Positions 29,087 to 39,173 of a stretch of DNA of 64,000 bases are shown in pieces (the first letter of the stretch is position 1; each line of letters begins with the position of its first letter). A program made the position numbers and the translations under genes. The notes below the pieces were generated by a model. The model ran no database searches, had not been told where the DNA came from, and saw only the letters and a program-made list of their open reading frames with translations. This stretch comes from an uncultured Pseudomonadota bacterium (GTDB taxonomy: Bacteria; Pseudomonadota; Gammaproteobacteria; Steroidobacterales; Steroidobacteraceae), in assembly GCA_903838705.1 (NCBI GenBank), contig CAILZL010000018.1, positions 62,001-126,000 of the forward strand, read 5' to 3'.

Positions 29087-29497
29087 TCAAGCGCCTTTCT
29101 TGATCAGCTTTAACAGGGGGTTCAGCTGCTTTGCTCTGACGCGGCACTCCCAGACGACGGTTGTGCGCCACCCCAATTTTTTCAGCAACCGCATTGAACG
29201 TTTGTCACGGGCAGTATTTGATTCAAACTTTGCTTCCCAAGAAGCAGTTCTTGTTTTTGGTGTGTATGCAAGGCGGCATCCCTTATGACGATGCCAGAAG
29301 CAACCATGTACAAATACGGCTAGCTTGTATTTTGGCAAGACTATGTCTGGGCTACCGGGCAGGTCTTTTCTATGTAACCTGAATCTGAGTCCTTGTGAAA
29401 ACAGGAATTTTCTAACTGCAATTTCGGGGCGCGTGTTTCGCGCCCGAATATTGCTCATCATCCGACTTCTGGTTTTCTTGTCGACTATGTCAGCCAT
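29087..29497 (-). CDS. vsr: Very short patch repair endonuclease Vsr
   Basis: Nicks 5' of T in T:G mismatches that arise when 5-methylcytosine deaminates, protecting CCWGG-type sites. 136 residues. The E. coli Vsr catalytic residues are conserved even in numbering: Glu25 (NTRPEIAVR), Asp51 (GSPDIVLP), His64 (VFVHGCF) and His69 (CFWHRHKGC), plus the zinc-site CFWHRHKGC. It ends just after the convergent restriction gene and overlaps the small ORF upstream by 8 bases, so it is translationally linked to the methyltransferase operon. Confidence 0.97.
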   Translation of the reverse strand: MADIVDKKTRSRMMSNIRARNTRPEIAVRKFLFSQGLRFRLHRKDLPGSPDIVLPKYKLAVFVHGCFWHRHKGCRLAYTPKTRTASWEAKFESNTARDKRSMRLLKKLGWRTTVVWECRVRAKQLNPLLKLIKKGA

Positions 29498-29699
29498 CTT
29501 TTTTCTGTTGAGGAAGAATCATCTCTTCCCGAACTGCATCAGCACAAGATGCGGCAATAAATTCTGCATGGCCCCTATCCATGTTTAAACTTTCAGTCAG
29601 ATAACTGACGCATTCCGTTGTCGCCTCATCAAATTCATAGCCATCAGCTTCCACTAGTTCAAAAACCCTGGTGTAAATCAGGTGTTGGATCTGTTCCAT
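29490..29699 (-). CDS. 69-residue protein between methyltransferase and vsr
   Basis: From the ATG at 29699 (TGGAGA 8 bp upstream) it encodes MEQIQHLIYTRVFELVEADG..., an acidic helical protein ending in QQKKDG. No family is recognised. The frame is open up to 29780, but that start overlaps the methyltransferase end and lacks a ribosome-binding site. It sits inside the R-M cassette, overlaps vsr by 8 bases and may modulate one of the enzymes; this is only inferred from position. Confidence 0.68.
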   Translation of the reverse strand: MEQIQHLIYTRVFELVEADGYEFDEATTECVSYLTESLNMDRGHAEFIAASCADAVREEMILPQQKKDG

Positions 29700-29736
29700 T
29701 TTGATATCTCCATTCTCTGTATTTAAGTGGGTAATT

Positions 29737-31017
29737 TCAGGCGGTTCTTCTGGTGACATTAGCCGAAAGGTCAATGTCACTAGAGGCGAGTACGGGCTTC
29801 ATCAGTTTGGCAACGTGGCGCATCACATCTACTACTACTGAATTGCCAAACTGCTTGTAAGCACGCGTGTCAGAAACGGGAATCCGGTATGTGTCCGGGA
29901 ATCCCATCAGTCGGGCGCATTCGCGGGGCGTCAGCCGGCGTGGATTCTTGCGTGTGCCCTGATATACAAGAATCTCCGAGCCATCTTTGTAATAACGGGC
30001 TGATAGAGTTCTAGCCACGTTGTCCGGTCTGACCAGGCCGAATCCGAATCCATTTCCAGCTGCTTTGTGTTTGGCGGCATAGTTTTGTAGGTATGCCCAG
30101 AGCTTGTCTGTAAGCGTGTATTTGTCGAGCGCTCTTTTCTTCATATGGTCGAAATACTTATCGCCATCCCATTCAAGCAGGGGTTCTGAACCGTCGGTCT
30201 TGTGCAGAATGTCGCGCATTACCCGCTTGCCTTTTGCTGGAAGCGGTCTGGCATCGAAATCAAAATCAACCGGATCACGGAATCCAACAATCAGTATTCG
30301 CTCTCGGTGTTGAGGAACAAAGTGTGCGCCATCAATAACTCTGTAGTGAATGTGGTACCCAAGGTCATCGCGTAGAGTCCGGCAGATCACGTCGAACGTG
30401 CGACCCTTGTCGTGTGATGTGAGGTTCTTTACGTTCTCCAGAAGAAAGGCTTGTGGTCTCTTTGCTTCAAGTATTGTCGCTACATTAAAGAACAGCGTCC
30501 CTTGTGTTTCATCATGAAAACCATGCGCTCTGCCCAGTGCATTCTTTTTGCTGACTCCTGCGATCGAGAATGGTTGGCATGGAAAGCCGGCAAGTAGTAC
30601 GTCGTGATCGGGAATAGTTTCAGGCTCTATCTTTGTGATGTCACCAGCTGGAAGTTCTGTGTCATGAAAGTTTTCAACATAGGTCTTCTGGGCATAGTTA
30701 TCCCATTCGCTTGTGAAGACGCATCGCCCGCCTATGCCCTCGAAGGCCGCCCGCATGCCGCCGATTCCTGCAAACAGGTCTATAAATCGGAATTGACCTT
30801 CTCTCTGCGTGACTGACCCAAAAGGTAGTATTAGTTGCTTGAGCGCATGGAATACGTAAGGCTTTGGCTCGATTTCTCTAACTTGCCAACGTCGTATGGT
30901 TCTAGGGTCAACATCAAGATGTTCAGCAATATGGGCGAGTGAATGGTGTTGGCGAGCAATGGACAGATATTTAAGGACTTCTTCCGTGTCTGGCCCGATC
31001 TTGTAGTTAACGCTCAT
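29737..31017 (-). CDS. DNA (cytosine-5-)-methyltransferase, Dcm/EcoRII/SsoII type with N-terminal HTH
   Basis: 426 residues. The N-terminal 70 residues form a helix-turn-helix ([20 protein letters not shown]), as in M.SsoII and M.EcoRII, where this region represses the operon by binding an operator. The methyltransferase part has motif [16 protein letters not shown], motif [16 protein letters not shown] (catalytic Cys147), motif [10 protein letters not shown], motif [14 protein letters not shown] and motifs IX/X ([27 protein letters not shown]). It closely resembles E. coli Dcm, so CCWGG or CCNGG is the likely target. Vsr follows in the operon. Confidence 0.95.
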   Translation of the reverse strand: MSVNYKIGPDTEEVLKYLSIARQHHSLAHIAEHLDVDPRTIRRWQVREIEPKPYVFHALKQLILPFGSVTQREGQFRFIDLFAGIGGMRAAFEGIGGRCVFTSEWDNYAQKTYVENFHDTELPAGDITKIEPETIPDHDVLLAGFPCQPFSIAGVSKKNALGRAHGFHDETQGTLFFNVATILEAKRPQAFLLENVKNLTSHDKGRTFDVICRTLRDDLGYHIHYRVIDGAHFVPQHRERILIVGFRDPVDFDFDARPLPAKGKRVMRDILHKTDGSEPLLEWDGDKYFDHMKKRALDKYTLTDKLWAYLQNYAAKHKAAGNGFGFGLVRPDNVARTLSARYYKDGSEILVYQGTRKNPRRLTPRECARLMGFPDTYRIPVSDTRAYKQFGNSVVVDVMRHVAKLMKPVLASSDIDLSANVTRRTA

Positions 31018-31043
31018 GCGGGTCTCTCGCTGGGTTGAATATC

Positions 31044-31056
31044 GGACATTTTGCCC
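31044..31056. promoter_or_regulatory. Candidate autoregulatory operator upstream of the methyltransferase
   Basis: GGACATTTTGCCC is an imperfect inverted repeat (GG.CA/TG.CC) 27 bp upstream of the methyltransferase start. It has the same length and outer bases as the operator I recall for M.SsoII (GGACAAATTGTCC). Together with the N-terminal HTH of the methyltransferase this suggests autorepression. Confidence 0.5.
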
Positions 31057-31146
31057 GAAAAAAAATCCATGTAAAGCAATTTTTCTGTTTATTTATACAG
31101 TAATCATATGGGGTCCTTTTATACAATTGCCTAGATAGTCAGGTGT

Positions 31147-34100
31147 ATGCTCTGGCTGGAAATCCTGTTACTGATCTCTGGCGTATCAATCAGTCATGAT
31201 CCTGATTTAGCCCGTATGCCGCTTCAGCATTTTCATTCTGCCGTGCAAGCCTGGTTCGACCGGGCATTTACTGCGCCGACTGCGGTGCAGCGAGATGCGT
31301 GGGCGGCGATTGCTGAAGGCAGGCACACACTGATTGCTGCGCCAACCGGATCGGGAAAGACGCTGGCGGCTTTTCTGACGGCGATTGATGCGCTGGTGCG
31401 GCAGGCATCGCGTGGCTGGATCGATGATGCGGTGCAGGTGGTGTATGTGTCGCCACTCAAGGCGCTCTCCAATGATGTGGAGCGCAATCTGCAGGTGCCG
31501 CTGGCGGGTATTACGGAAGTGCTGATGCAGCAGGGGCATGCAGCCGCTGAGATTCGTGCGCAGGTACGTACCGGTGATACGCCGCAGATCGAACGCATGG
31601 CAATGCGTCGTAAGCCGCCACATATTCTGGTGACAACGCCTGAATCTTTGTATCTGTTGCTTACAAGCAATTCAGGTCGTGATCTGCTGGCTACAACACG
31701 AACTGTTATCGTCGATGAAATTCATGCAGTGGCGAACAGCAAGCGGGGTGCGCATCTGGCGTTGTCACTGGAACGATTAAGTGCGCTGTGTGCGCATCCG
31801 GTGCAGCGCATTGGTCTGTCAGCTACGCAGAAGCCGATTGAGGAAGTTGCGAATTTTCTGGTGGGCGTACGCATAGATACGCCGTCTGATCTGTTTCATG
31901 ATGTGCAGGATGAAGGCACATCTCCAGATACAGCATTGGCAGGTCAAGACTGCGTGATAGTGAACACCGGTCATGTACGTGAGCGCGATATTCAGATGCT
32001 GCTGCCCGATGCGCCGCTGGAAGCGGTGATGTCAAATGAAGTGTGGCAGAACGTATATGACAAGCTAGCGACGCTCATTGATGCGCATCACACCACGCTG
32101 GTGTTTACCAACACACGGCGCATGGTGGAGCGCGTGGCCAGGCAGCTCACTGAGCGACTGGGTGAGCAGCATGTGGCGGCGCATCATGGTTCACTGTCGA
32201 AGGAAACACGATTCGATGCTGAACAGCGCTTGAAGGCAGGCAAGTTGCGCGTGCTGGTTGCAACGGCTTCACTGGAACTCGGAATCGACATTGGTGATGT
32301 GGATCTGGTGTGCCAGCTCGGTTCGCCGCGCTCCATCGCGGCATTTCTGCAACGAGTGGGACGAGCCAACCACTCAGTCACCGGCGTCCCGAAAGGGCGA
32401 CTGTTTCCGTTGAGTCGTGATGAACTGGTGGAATGCACGGCCTTGCTTGATGCGGTGCGAATGGGCGAGCTGGACCGGCTCATCATGCCCTACAAACCGC
32501 TGGATGTGCTGGCACAGCAGATGGTCGCCGAAGTGGCTTCGCGTGAGTATGGCGAAGATGAGCTGTACGACATGGTGAGGCGTGCATGGCTTTATCGCAC
32601 TCTGCAACGTGATGAGTTTGCTGCTGTGTTGCAGATGCTGTCTGAAGGTTACGCAACCCGGCGTGGCCGGCAGGGTGCCTATCTGCATCGCGATGCGATC
32701 AACGGCAGGCTGCGTGCGCGCAAAGGCGCGCGACTGACGGCCATTACCTGTGGCGGCGCGATTCCTGATGTGGCCGACTATCGCGTGATACTGGAGCCAC
32801 AGGAAGTGTTCATTGGTACGTTGAATGAAGACTTTGCCATCGAAAGTCAGGCGGGCGATATTTTTCAGCTGGGTAATGCGTCCTACCGGATTCAGCGTGT
32901 TGAAGCCGGTAAGGTGCGTGTAGAAGATGCCAGAGGCCAGCCACCGACGCTGCCATTCTGGCTGGGTGAGGCACCGGCGCGTACCGATGAATTGTCGCTG
33001 GCTGTGTCGCGCTTGCGTGAGCAGATCAATAGCGCGTTGTCTGGTGCGGATGCAGATTCACTGAAGCACGCTGTTGACATGCTGGTGCAGCAGCATCAGC
33101 TGAGTGAAGCCGCAGCGCGGCAGCTGGTTGATTATCTGGGTGCGGCCAGAGCCATGCTCGGCGAATTGCCTTCGCAGCACTGTCTGGTGCTGGAGCGTTT
33201 CTTTGATGAAAGCGGTGGCATGCAGCTGGTGATTCATTCACCCTTCGGTGCGCGGGTCAATCGTGCTTATGGACTGGCGCTGCGCAAACGCTTCTGCCGC
33301 AGTTTCAACTTTGAATTGCAGGCTGCGGCCACTGAAGATGCGGTGATTCTGTCGCTGGGCGAAACGCATAGCTTCGAGCTGGCCGAAGTGGCGCGCTATC
33401 TGACCAGTCAGTCCGTGCGTGAGATTCTGATTCAGGCGATGCTGGATTCGCCATTGTTCACCACGCGCTGGCGCTGGGTTACGACGATCTCGCTAGCGGT
33501 GCAACGCTATCGTGGTGGCAAGCGTACTCCCGCGCCGCTGCAACGCATGGCCGCAGAAGATCTGGTATCAGTGGTGTTTCCGGAACAACTCGCCTGTCTG
33601 GAGAACATTCAGGGTGATCGCGAGATTCCTGATCATCCATTGGTGAATCAGGCGATTCATGATTGTCTGACTGAAGCTATGGACATTGCCGGACTTGAGC
33701 GATTGCTCAGTGGACTTGAGCGTGGCGATATCAGGATAGTGGCCTGCGATCTGCCGACGCCTTCGCCACTGTCTCAGGAAATTCTCACCGCCAAACCTTA
33801 TGCCTTTCTGGATGATGCGCCATTGGAGGAACGGCGTACTCAAGCCGTTGCCAGCAGGCGCTGGCTTGATCCACAGACCGCAGCCGAATTCGGCAAGCTG
33901 GATGAGCGTGCCATTGCACAGGTGCGCTCGGAAGCCTGGCCTTCAGTGGATAATGCCGATGAATTGCACGATGCCCTGATGTCGATGGGTTTGTGCAGTG
34001 ACATTGAAGCCCGGCAGAGTGGCTGGGAGGTGTTGTTCACTCAATTGGTACAGTCAGGCCGCGCAACCCGACTCGCCATTGTTGAAAGTGAAAGTCAGGC

Positions 34101-35595
34101 AAGTGCAGATGTGCCTGCTTACTGGCTCGCTGCCGAGCGCATGCCGATGCTTGCCGTGCTGTATCCGCAGGCACGATTCAGCCCGGCCGTGAATTTGCCG
34201 GACATGTTCAGTCATCAGCAATGGGATGCAGACACTGCGCTGGTAGAAGTGTTGCGCGGCAGATTGCAGGCGCTTGGGCCGGTGACTGTGACCGCATTGA
34301 GTGCTTCATTGAACCTGTCCGTTTCAGCCATCAACATGGCGCTGCTCAAGCTGGAATCACAGGGATTTGTCATGCGCGGCCAGTTCACGGCGGATATCTC
34401 TGAACTGGAATGGTGTGAGCGAAGATTGCTGGCACGTATTCATCGTTATACGGTGCAAAGTCTGCGCGCTGAAATCGAGCCGGTATCAACAGCAGACTTC
34501 ATGCGCTTCCTGTTGCAATGGCAGGGACTCATCCGTTCTCCGCGTCCGCAGGGTGTTGAGGCATTGTCGGGCATCATTGAGCAGCTTGAAGGAGTTGCGG
34601 TACCGGCCGCAGCGTGGGAGAGCGATATCCTGCCGGCCCGTATGCAGGACTATGATCCGAACTGGCTGGACAGTGTGTGCCTTTCCGGGCGTGCCTCATG
34701 GTTGCGTCTGCAAGCTTCTGCAAGTGGCGCTGCACCGGTAAGAGCTACACCGATTGTGCTGCTGACCCGCAAGCATCTGGCACTCTGGCAGACATCTGAA
34801 ATAGACGAGAGCGGGTTACGACTCTCGCATCCGGCACAACGCATTCGCGAATATCTGCAAGCACACGGTGCCTCGTTCTATACCGATATTGCACATGGAT
34901 GCGGCGTGCTGCCAACGCAGGCAGAAGAGGGACTGAGTGAACTGGTGTCAGCGGGGCTGGTGAGTGCTGACAGTTTCAGCGGCCTGCGCGCACTGGTGAT
35001 GCCGATGGATCGCAAACGCAAACTTGCTGCACGTGGTCTGCGTATTGCCCGCTTTGGTCTCGAAGATGCCGGTCGCTGGTCATTGCTGCGAAGGAGCGCG
35101 ACTGCAACAGTCGATGATCGTATGCAGCAGCTAGCATTCATCCTGTTGCGTCGCTATGGCGTGGTGTTTCGCAAGCTGCTGATAAACGAGAGTGCACAAT
35201 TGCCACCCTGGCATGAAATGCTGCGCGTGTTCCGGCAGCTGGAAGCGCAGGGTCTGATTCGTGGTGGTCGTTTTGTAGGTGGTGTGACCGGTGAACAATA
35301 CGCATTGCCTGAAGCGGTGACGGCATTGCGCACGCTTCGCAAACAGCCGCACGATGGTCAGATGGTGTCATTGTCAGCAGCAGATCCGCTGAACCTGAGT
35401 GGCGTGCTGATGCCCGGTCCACGTATTCCGTCTTTGATCAGTAACAGATTGCTGCTGCGTGATGGCGTTTTGATTGCCAGTCAGGTGGGAGGACAGACAG
35501 AGCTGCATGTTGAATTCACACCCGCTGCGGAATGGCAGGCACGCAATGTCCTGTTACACAAGCGCATGCCGGGTCTGGTCATGACAACGCAATAG
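31147..35595 (+). CDS. lhr: Large ATP-dependent helicase Lhr (Lhr-long)
   Basis: 3'-5' superfamily 2 helicase implicated in DNA repair. 1482 residues, the size of full-length Lhr. Walker A is [13 protein letters not shown] (near residue 65), Walker B is VDEIHAV, motif III is GLSATQ, and helicase-C has [13 protein letters not shown] and QRVGRANHS. These are followed by the winged-helix and Lhr-specific beta-barrel domain and a very long C-terminal region with further winged helices. The first ATG at 31147 has a weak AGGTGT upstream; the ATG at 31216 ([18 protein letters not shown]) gives an N-terminus closer to E. coli Lhr and is a fair alternative. Likely monocistronic. Confidence 0.95.
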   Translation: MLWLEILLLISGVSISHDPDLARMPLQHFHSAVQAWFDRAFTAPTAVQRDAWAAIAEGRHTLIAAPTGSGKTLAAFLTAIDALVRQASRGWIDDAVQVVYVSPLKALSNDVERNLQVPLAGITEVLMQQGHAAAEIRAQVRTGDTPQIERMAMRRKPPHILVTTPESLYLLLTSNSGRDLLATTRTVIVDEIHAVANSKRGAHLALSLERLSALCAHPVQRIGLSATQKPIEEVANFLVGVRIDTPSDLFHDVQDEGTSPDTALAGQDCVIVNTGHVRERDIQMLLPDAPLEAVMSNEVWQNVYDKLATLIDAHHTTLVFTNTRRMVERVARQLTERLGEQHVAAHHGSLSKETRFDAEQRLKAGKLRVLVATASLELGIDIGDVDLVCQLGSPRSIAAFLQRVGRANHSVTGVPKGRLFPLSRDELVECTALLDAVRMGELDRLIMPYKPLDVLAQQMVAEVASREYGEDELYDMVRRAWLYRTLQRDEFAAVLQMLSEGYATRRGRQGAYLHRDAINGRLRARKGARLTAITCGGAIPDVADYRVILEPQEVFIGTLNEDFAIESQAGDIFQLGNASYRIQRVEAGKVRVEDARGQPPTLPFWLGEAPARTDELSLAVSRLREQINSALSGADADSLKHAVDMLVQQHQLSEAAARQLVDYLGAARAMLGELPSQHCLVLERFFDESGGMQLVIHSPFGARVNRAYGLALRKRFCRSFNFELQAAATEDAVILSLGETHSFELAEVARYLTSQSVREILIQAMLDSPLFTTRWRWVTTISLAVQRYRGGKRTPAPLQRMAAEDLVSVVFPEQLACLENIQGDREIPDHPLVNQAIHDCLTEAMDIAGLERLLSGLERGDIRIVACDLPTPSPLSQEILTAKPYAFLDDAPLEERRTQAVASRRWLDPQTAAEFGKLDERAIAQVRSEAWPSVDNADELHDALMSMGLCSDIEARQSGWEVLFTQLVQSGRATRLAIVESESQASADVPAYWLAAERMPMLAVLYPQARFSPAVNLPDMFSHQQWDADTALVEVLRGRLQALGPVTVTALSASLNLSVSAINMALLKLESQGFVMRGQFTADISELEWCERRLLARIHRYTVQSLRAEIEPVSTADFMRFLLQWQGLIRSPRPQGVEALSGIIEQLEGVAVPAAAWESDILPARMQDYDPNWLDSVCLSGRASWLRLQASASGAAPVRATPIVLLTRKHLALWQTSEIDESGLRLSHPAQRIREYLQAHGASFYTDIAHGCGVLPTQAEEGLSELVSAGLVSADSFSGLRALVMPMDRKRKLAARGLRIARFGLEDAGRWSLLRRSATATVDDRMQQLAFILLRRYGVVFRKLLINESAQLPPWHEMLRVFRQLEAQGLIRGGRFVGGVTGEQYALPEAVTALRTLRKQPHDGQMVSLSAADPLNLSGVLMPGPRIPSLISNRLLLRDGVLIASQVGGQTELHVEFTPAAEWQARNVLLHKRMPGLVMTTQ

Positions 35596-35627
35596 CCGGT
35601 CTGAGCACTGAATAGTCTGATGCAGAC

Positions 35628-36185
35628 TCAGGAGCGCCAGAATCTTTCCATTTCGACAAAGGTAAAAGAAGCAGACCAGGTCAGCAGCACAAATCCGGTC
35701 AGTGCCTCCGTGCCTGTTACAAAACGGATGGCGCCCGTAGGTATCACATCGCCCAGTCCGAGCGTGGTGAAGCATACGGCTGAGTAATAGATGCAATCCA
35801 GAAAGCCGATGAGGTGATTGGCCACCAGCGAACCATGCCCTTCATTGGATATCAGCAGGTAGTAGCCGATTCCGAATATCCATACTTCAAGCACATGCAG
35901 CAGCAGGATTGCGAAAATCAGTAACAGGATGTGCCGGCGTGGTTTCAGCTGGATGCGTTTGAGCAGGGTGGTCAGCCAGCTCAGTGATTCGTAATGCAGT
36001 ACCACACAGGCAATGACGATGCCCACGGTGAGCAGCACCACTATTGAACGACTTTGCAGTGTTTCCAGTGACTGTTGCGCATGAGCCGGCTGGATCAGGC
36101 AGATGCTGGCCAGTATCAGCAGGCAGTAAGTCCAGATGGAACGCGCTGCTGTCCGGAAAATAGGTGTACAGGGAAGATGCATCAC
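35628..36185 (-). CDS. Two-TM potassium-channel-like protein
   Basis: 185 residues: a signal-like first hydrophobic segment (residues 15-36), a membrane helix (about 47-65), a basic loop (RIQLKPRRH), then the pore unit with an outer helix (87-112), a pore helix and the filter TTLGLGD (residues 140-146), and a final inner helix. The canonical filter is TTVGYGD; here V and Y are replaced by two leucines, so ion selectivity is uncertain. No cytosolic RCK or cyclic-nucleotide domain is fused. Confidence 0.78.
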   Translation of the reverse strand: MMHLPCTPIFRTAARSIWTYCLLILASICLIQPAHAQQSLETLQSRSIVVLLTVGIVIACVVLHYESLSWLTTLLKRIQLKPRRHILLLIFAILLLHVLEVWIFGIGYYLLISNEGHGSLVANHLIGFLDCIYYSAVCFTTLGLGDVIPTGAIRFVTGTEALTGFVLLTWSASFTFVEMERFWRS

Positions 36186-36281
36186 GAACCCTCGCGTGAC
36201 CGGCGACTACATTGATGGAGTGTAAGCGGGAAGAATCATCCGGCACAGTCGGGGATGCCCGCAATCGTGATCTGGTTAGGC

Positions 36282-36323
36282 AAAAGAAAACGGCCAGCCA
36301 GTGTTTTTCTGGCAGGCCGTTTC
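36282..36323 (-). terminator. Terminator downstream of acnB
   Basis: On the minus strand a long stem (AAACGGCC then a one-base mismatch then GCCAG, pairing with CTGGC and GGCCGTTT) with a 7-nt A-rich loop runs into TTTTCTTTTG. It is just after the acnB stop at 36341. Confidence 0.88.
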
Positions 36324-36340
36324 AGATCGGCAAAGATCAA

Positions 36341-38932
36341 TCAGACAGAGACTGTGCTGGCCTCGTCTGCATACTCTTCGATCTTGTCGAAGTTCATGTA
36401 GCGATACACAGAAGCTGCGTCCTTGTTGATGACGCCCATGTCAGCGTTGTATTCATCAACAGTGGGGATGCGGCCCAATTTGGAAGCAATTGCCGCCAGC
36501 TCCGCAGAGCATAGATACACGTTGGTATTCTTGCCCAAGCGGTTCGGGAAGTTGCGGGTACTGGTGGACATCACCGTAGCGCCTTCCTTCACTTGTGCCT
36601 GATTACCCATGCACAGACTGCAACCAGGCATTTCCATGCGGGCACCGGCGCCACCCAGTGTCGAGTAATGACCTTCTTTGGTCAGCTCGGCCTGATCCAT
36701 ACGGGTTGGAGGTGCGACCCACAGGCGGGTGGCGATGTCCTTCTTGCCTTCCAGCAGTTTGCTGGCCGCGCGGAAGTGACCGATGTTGGTCATGCATGAG
36801 CCGATGAACACTTCATCAATCTTCGCGCCTGACACTTCACTGAGCACCTTTGCGTCGTCCGGATCATTCGGACAGCAGACGATAGGCTCCTTGATATCAG
36901 CCAGATCAATTTCGATGACCGCAGCGTAGTCGGCATCGGCATCCGGTTGCAGCAACTCTGGTTTGGCCAGCCAGGCTTCCATGGCCTTGATACGGCGTTC
37001 AATGCTGCGCTTGTCGGCGTAGTTGTTGGCGATCATGTGCTTGAGCAGAACGATGTTCGAGTTGATGTACTCAATGATCGGTTCCTTGTTCAGGCGCACG
37101 GTGCAACCCGCAGCGCTGCGTTCGGCCGATGCGTCGCTCAGCTCAAATGCCTGTTCAACTTTCAGATCGGGCAGACCTTCAATTTCCAGAATGCGACCGG
37201 AGAAAATATTCTTCTTGCCCTGCTTGGCCACGGTCAGCATGCCGTTCTTGATGGCATACAGCGGAATCGCATGCACCAGGTCGCGCAGCGTGATGCCGGG
37301 CTGCATCTTGCCCTTGAAGCGCACCAGCACTGATTCAGGCATGTCGAGTGGCATCACGCCGGTGGCAGCCGCGAAAGCCACCAGACCGGAACCCGCCGGG
37401 AAAGAAATACCGATAGGGAAACGGGTATGGCTGTCACCGCCGGTGCCGACCGTATCCGGTAGCAGCATGCGGTTCAGCCAGCTATGAATTACGCCGTCAC
37501 CCGGACGCAGCGCAATACCGCCCCGGTTGCTGATGAATGCCGGCAATTCGCGGTGGGTCTTCACGTCGACTGGTTTTGGATAAGCCGCAGTGTGGCAGAA
37601 GCTCTGCATCACCAGATCCGCTGAGAAGCCCAGGCACGCGAGGTCCTTCAGCTCGTCGCGGGTCATCGGACCGGTGGTGTCCTGACTGCCGACTGAGGTC
37701 ATCTTCGGTTCGCAGTAAGTGCCGGGGCGCATGCCCTGACCTTCGGGCAGGCCACAGGCGCGGCCGACCATTTTCTGAGCCAGCGAGAAACCTTTCTTCG
37801 ATGAAGCGGGCGGTACCGGCAGCCGGAATGTCGTCGAGGCGGGCAGTTTCAGGAATTCGCGGGCCTTGCCGGTCAGTGAACGACCAATGATCAGATTGAT
37901 ACGGCCACCGGCGCGCACTTCATCAAACAGCACATCGTTCTTGAGCTTGAAGTCGATAACTTTGACGCCATCTTTCTCGATCTTGCCTTCATATGGATAG
38001 ATATCGATGACATCGCCCATTTCGAATCTGGATACATCCACTTCGATAGGCAACGAACCCGAGTCTTCCTGAGTATTGAAGAAAATCGGTGCGATCTTGC
38101 CGCCGAGGGTGACACCGCCAAAGCGCTTGTTCGGAACAAAGGGAATGTCTTCGCCGGTTGCCCAGATCACGCTGTTAGTAGCGGATTTGCGGCTGGAGCC
38201 GGTGCCGACCACGTCGCCTACATAGGCCACCAGATGACCCTTCTTTTTCAGGTCTTCAATAAACTTCATCGGGCCGCGCTTGCCATCTTCCTCAGGAACG
38301 AATGCGGCGCCGGGGCGCGTGTTCTTCAGCATGGCCAGATAGTGCAGCGGAATGTCGGGACGGCTCCAGGCATCTGGCGCAGGGGACAGATCATCGGTGT
38401 TGGTTTCGCCCGGTACCTTGAACACGGTAACCGTGATTTTCTTTGCGACTTCCGGACGGGAGGTAAACCATTCCGCATCGGCCCAGCTCTGGATCACTTC
38501 CTTCGCATGCTTGTTGCCCGCTTCGGCTTTCTGCGCCACATCGTGGAAGAAGTCGAACATCAACAGGGTTTTCTTCAGTGCATTGGCTGCAACCGAAGCC
38601 ACATCGGCATCATCCAGCAAGTCGATCAATGGTTTGACGTTGTAGCCGCCCACCATCGTGCCGAGCAATTCTGTTGCCTTCGCCTTGCTCACAAGTTTGA
38701 CCTGCAGGTCGCCGTGTGCGACGGCAGCCAGAAACGAGGCCTTAACCTTGGCGGCATCATCTACACCGGGCGGTACACGATGGGTCAGCAGATCCATCAG
38801 GAAAGTTTCTTCGCCGGCGGGTGGATTTTTGATCAGCTCGATGACTTCGGCGGTTTGCTGCGCAGTAAGTGGCAGGGGCGGGATGCCCAGCGCGGCGCGT
38901 TCGGCTACGTGCTGACGATAAGCTACTAACAT
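36341..38932 (-). CDS. acnB: Bifunctional aconitate hydratase 2 / 2-methylisocitrate dehydratase
   Basis: TCA-cycle aconitase isomerising citrate to isocitrate with a [4Fe-4S] cluster. From the ATG at 38932 (AGGAACC ribosome-binding site) it has 863 residues, almost the E. coli AcnB length; the frame is open another 16 codons upstream without support. Domain order is AcnB type: an N-terminal HEAT-like domain ([20 protein letters not shown]), a swivelling domain, then the cluster domains. Cluster cysteines lie in [12 protein letters not shown] and in [11 protein letters not shown]. Single gene with a clear terminator. Confidence 0.97.
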   Translation of the reverse strand: MLVAYRQHVAERAALGIPPLPLTAQQTAEVIELIKNPPAGEETFLMDLLTHRVPPGVDDAAKVKASFLAAVAHGDLQVKLVSKAKATELLGTMVGGYNVKPLIDLLDDADVASVAANALKKTLLMFDFFHDVAQKAEAGNKHAKEVIQSWADAEWFTSRPEVAKKITVTVFKVPGETNTDDLSPAPDAWSRPDIPLHYLAMLKNTRPGAAFVPEEDGKRGPMKFIEDLKKKGHLVAYVGDVVGTGSSRKSATNSVIWATGEDIPFVPNKRFGGVTLGGKIAPIFFNTQEDSGSLPIEVDVSRFEMGDVIDIYPYEGKIEKDGVKVIDFKLKNDVLFDEVRAGGRINLIIGRSLTGKAREFLKLPASTTFRLPVPPASSKKGFSLAQKMVGRACGLPEGQGMRPGTYCEPKMTSVGSQDTTGPMTRDELKDLACLGFSADLVMQSFCHTAAYPKPVDVKTHRELPAFISNRGGIALRPGDGVIHSWLNRMLLPDTVGTGGDSHTRFPIGISFPAGSGLVAFAAATGVMPLDMPESVLVRFKGKMQPGITLRDLVHAIPLYAIKNGMLTVAKQGKKNIFSGRILEIEGLPDLKVEQAFELSDASAERSAAGCTVRLNKEPIIEYINSNIVLLKHMIANNYADKRSIERRIKAMEAWLAKPELLQPDADADYAAVIEIDLADIKEPIVCCPNDPDDAKVLSEVSGAKIDEVFIGSCMTNIGHFRAASKLLEGKKDIATRLWVAPPTRMDQAELTKEGHYSTLGGAGARMEMPGCSLCMGNQAQVKEGATVMSTSTRNFPNRLGKNTNVYLCSAELAAIASKLGRIPTVDEYNADMGVINKDAASVYRYMNFDKIEEYADEASTVSV

Positions 38933-39173
38933 AGGTTCCTCGTGAATCTCGACTCGCGTGAAAACGGGCCGGCGTTGCAATGGGAAAACCCACCAAGGCC
39001 AAGCTTGTGTGAGACCAGCCAGTTTAATGAAGCCCCCCTGTTTTCACCAGCGTTAAGGGTCACGCAGGCAGGCAGAAAGGGCGATTCCGGCGGGATGGCC
39101 CGCTTTTCAACTTAATGCGGGGGAATTATTCAGTCCGGTAGCAGTGACCATGCCGGGCGGCGATTTGCGGCGG

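Noticed and set aside
39080-39110. Terminator GCGGG/CCCGC followed by TTTT on the plus strand
   Set aside because: No plus-strand gene ends upstream of it, so a terminator role is not supported.
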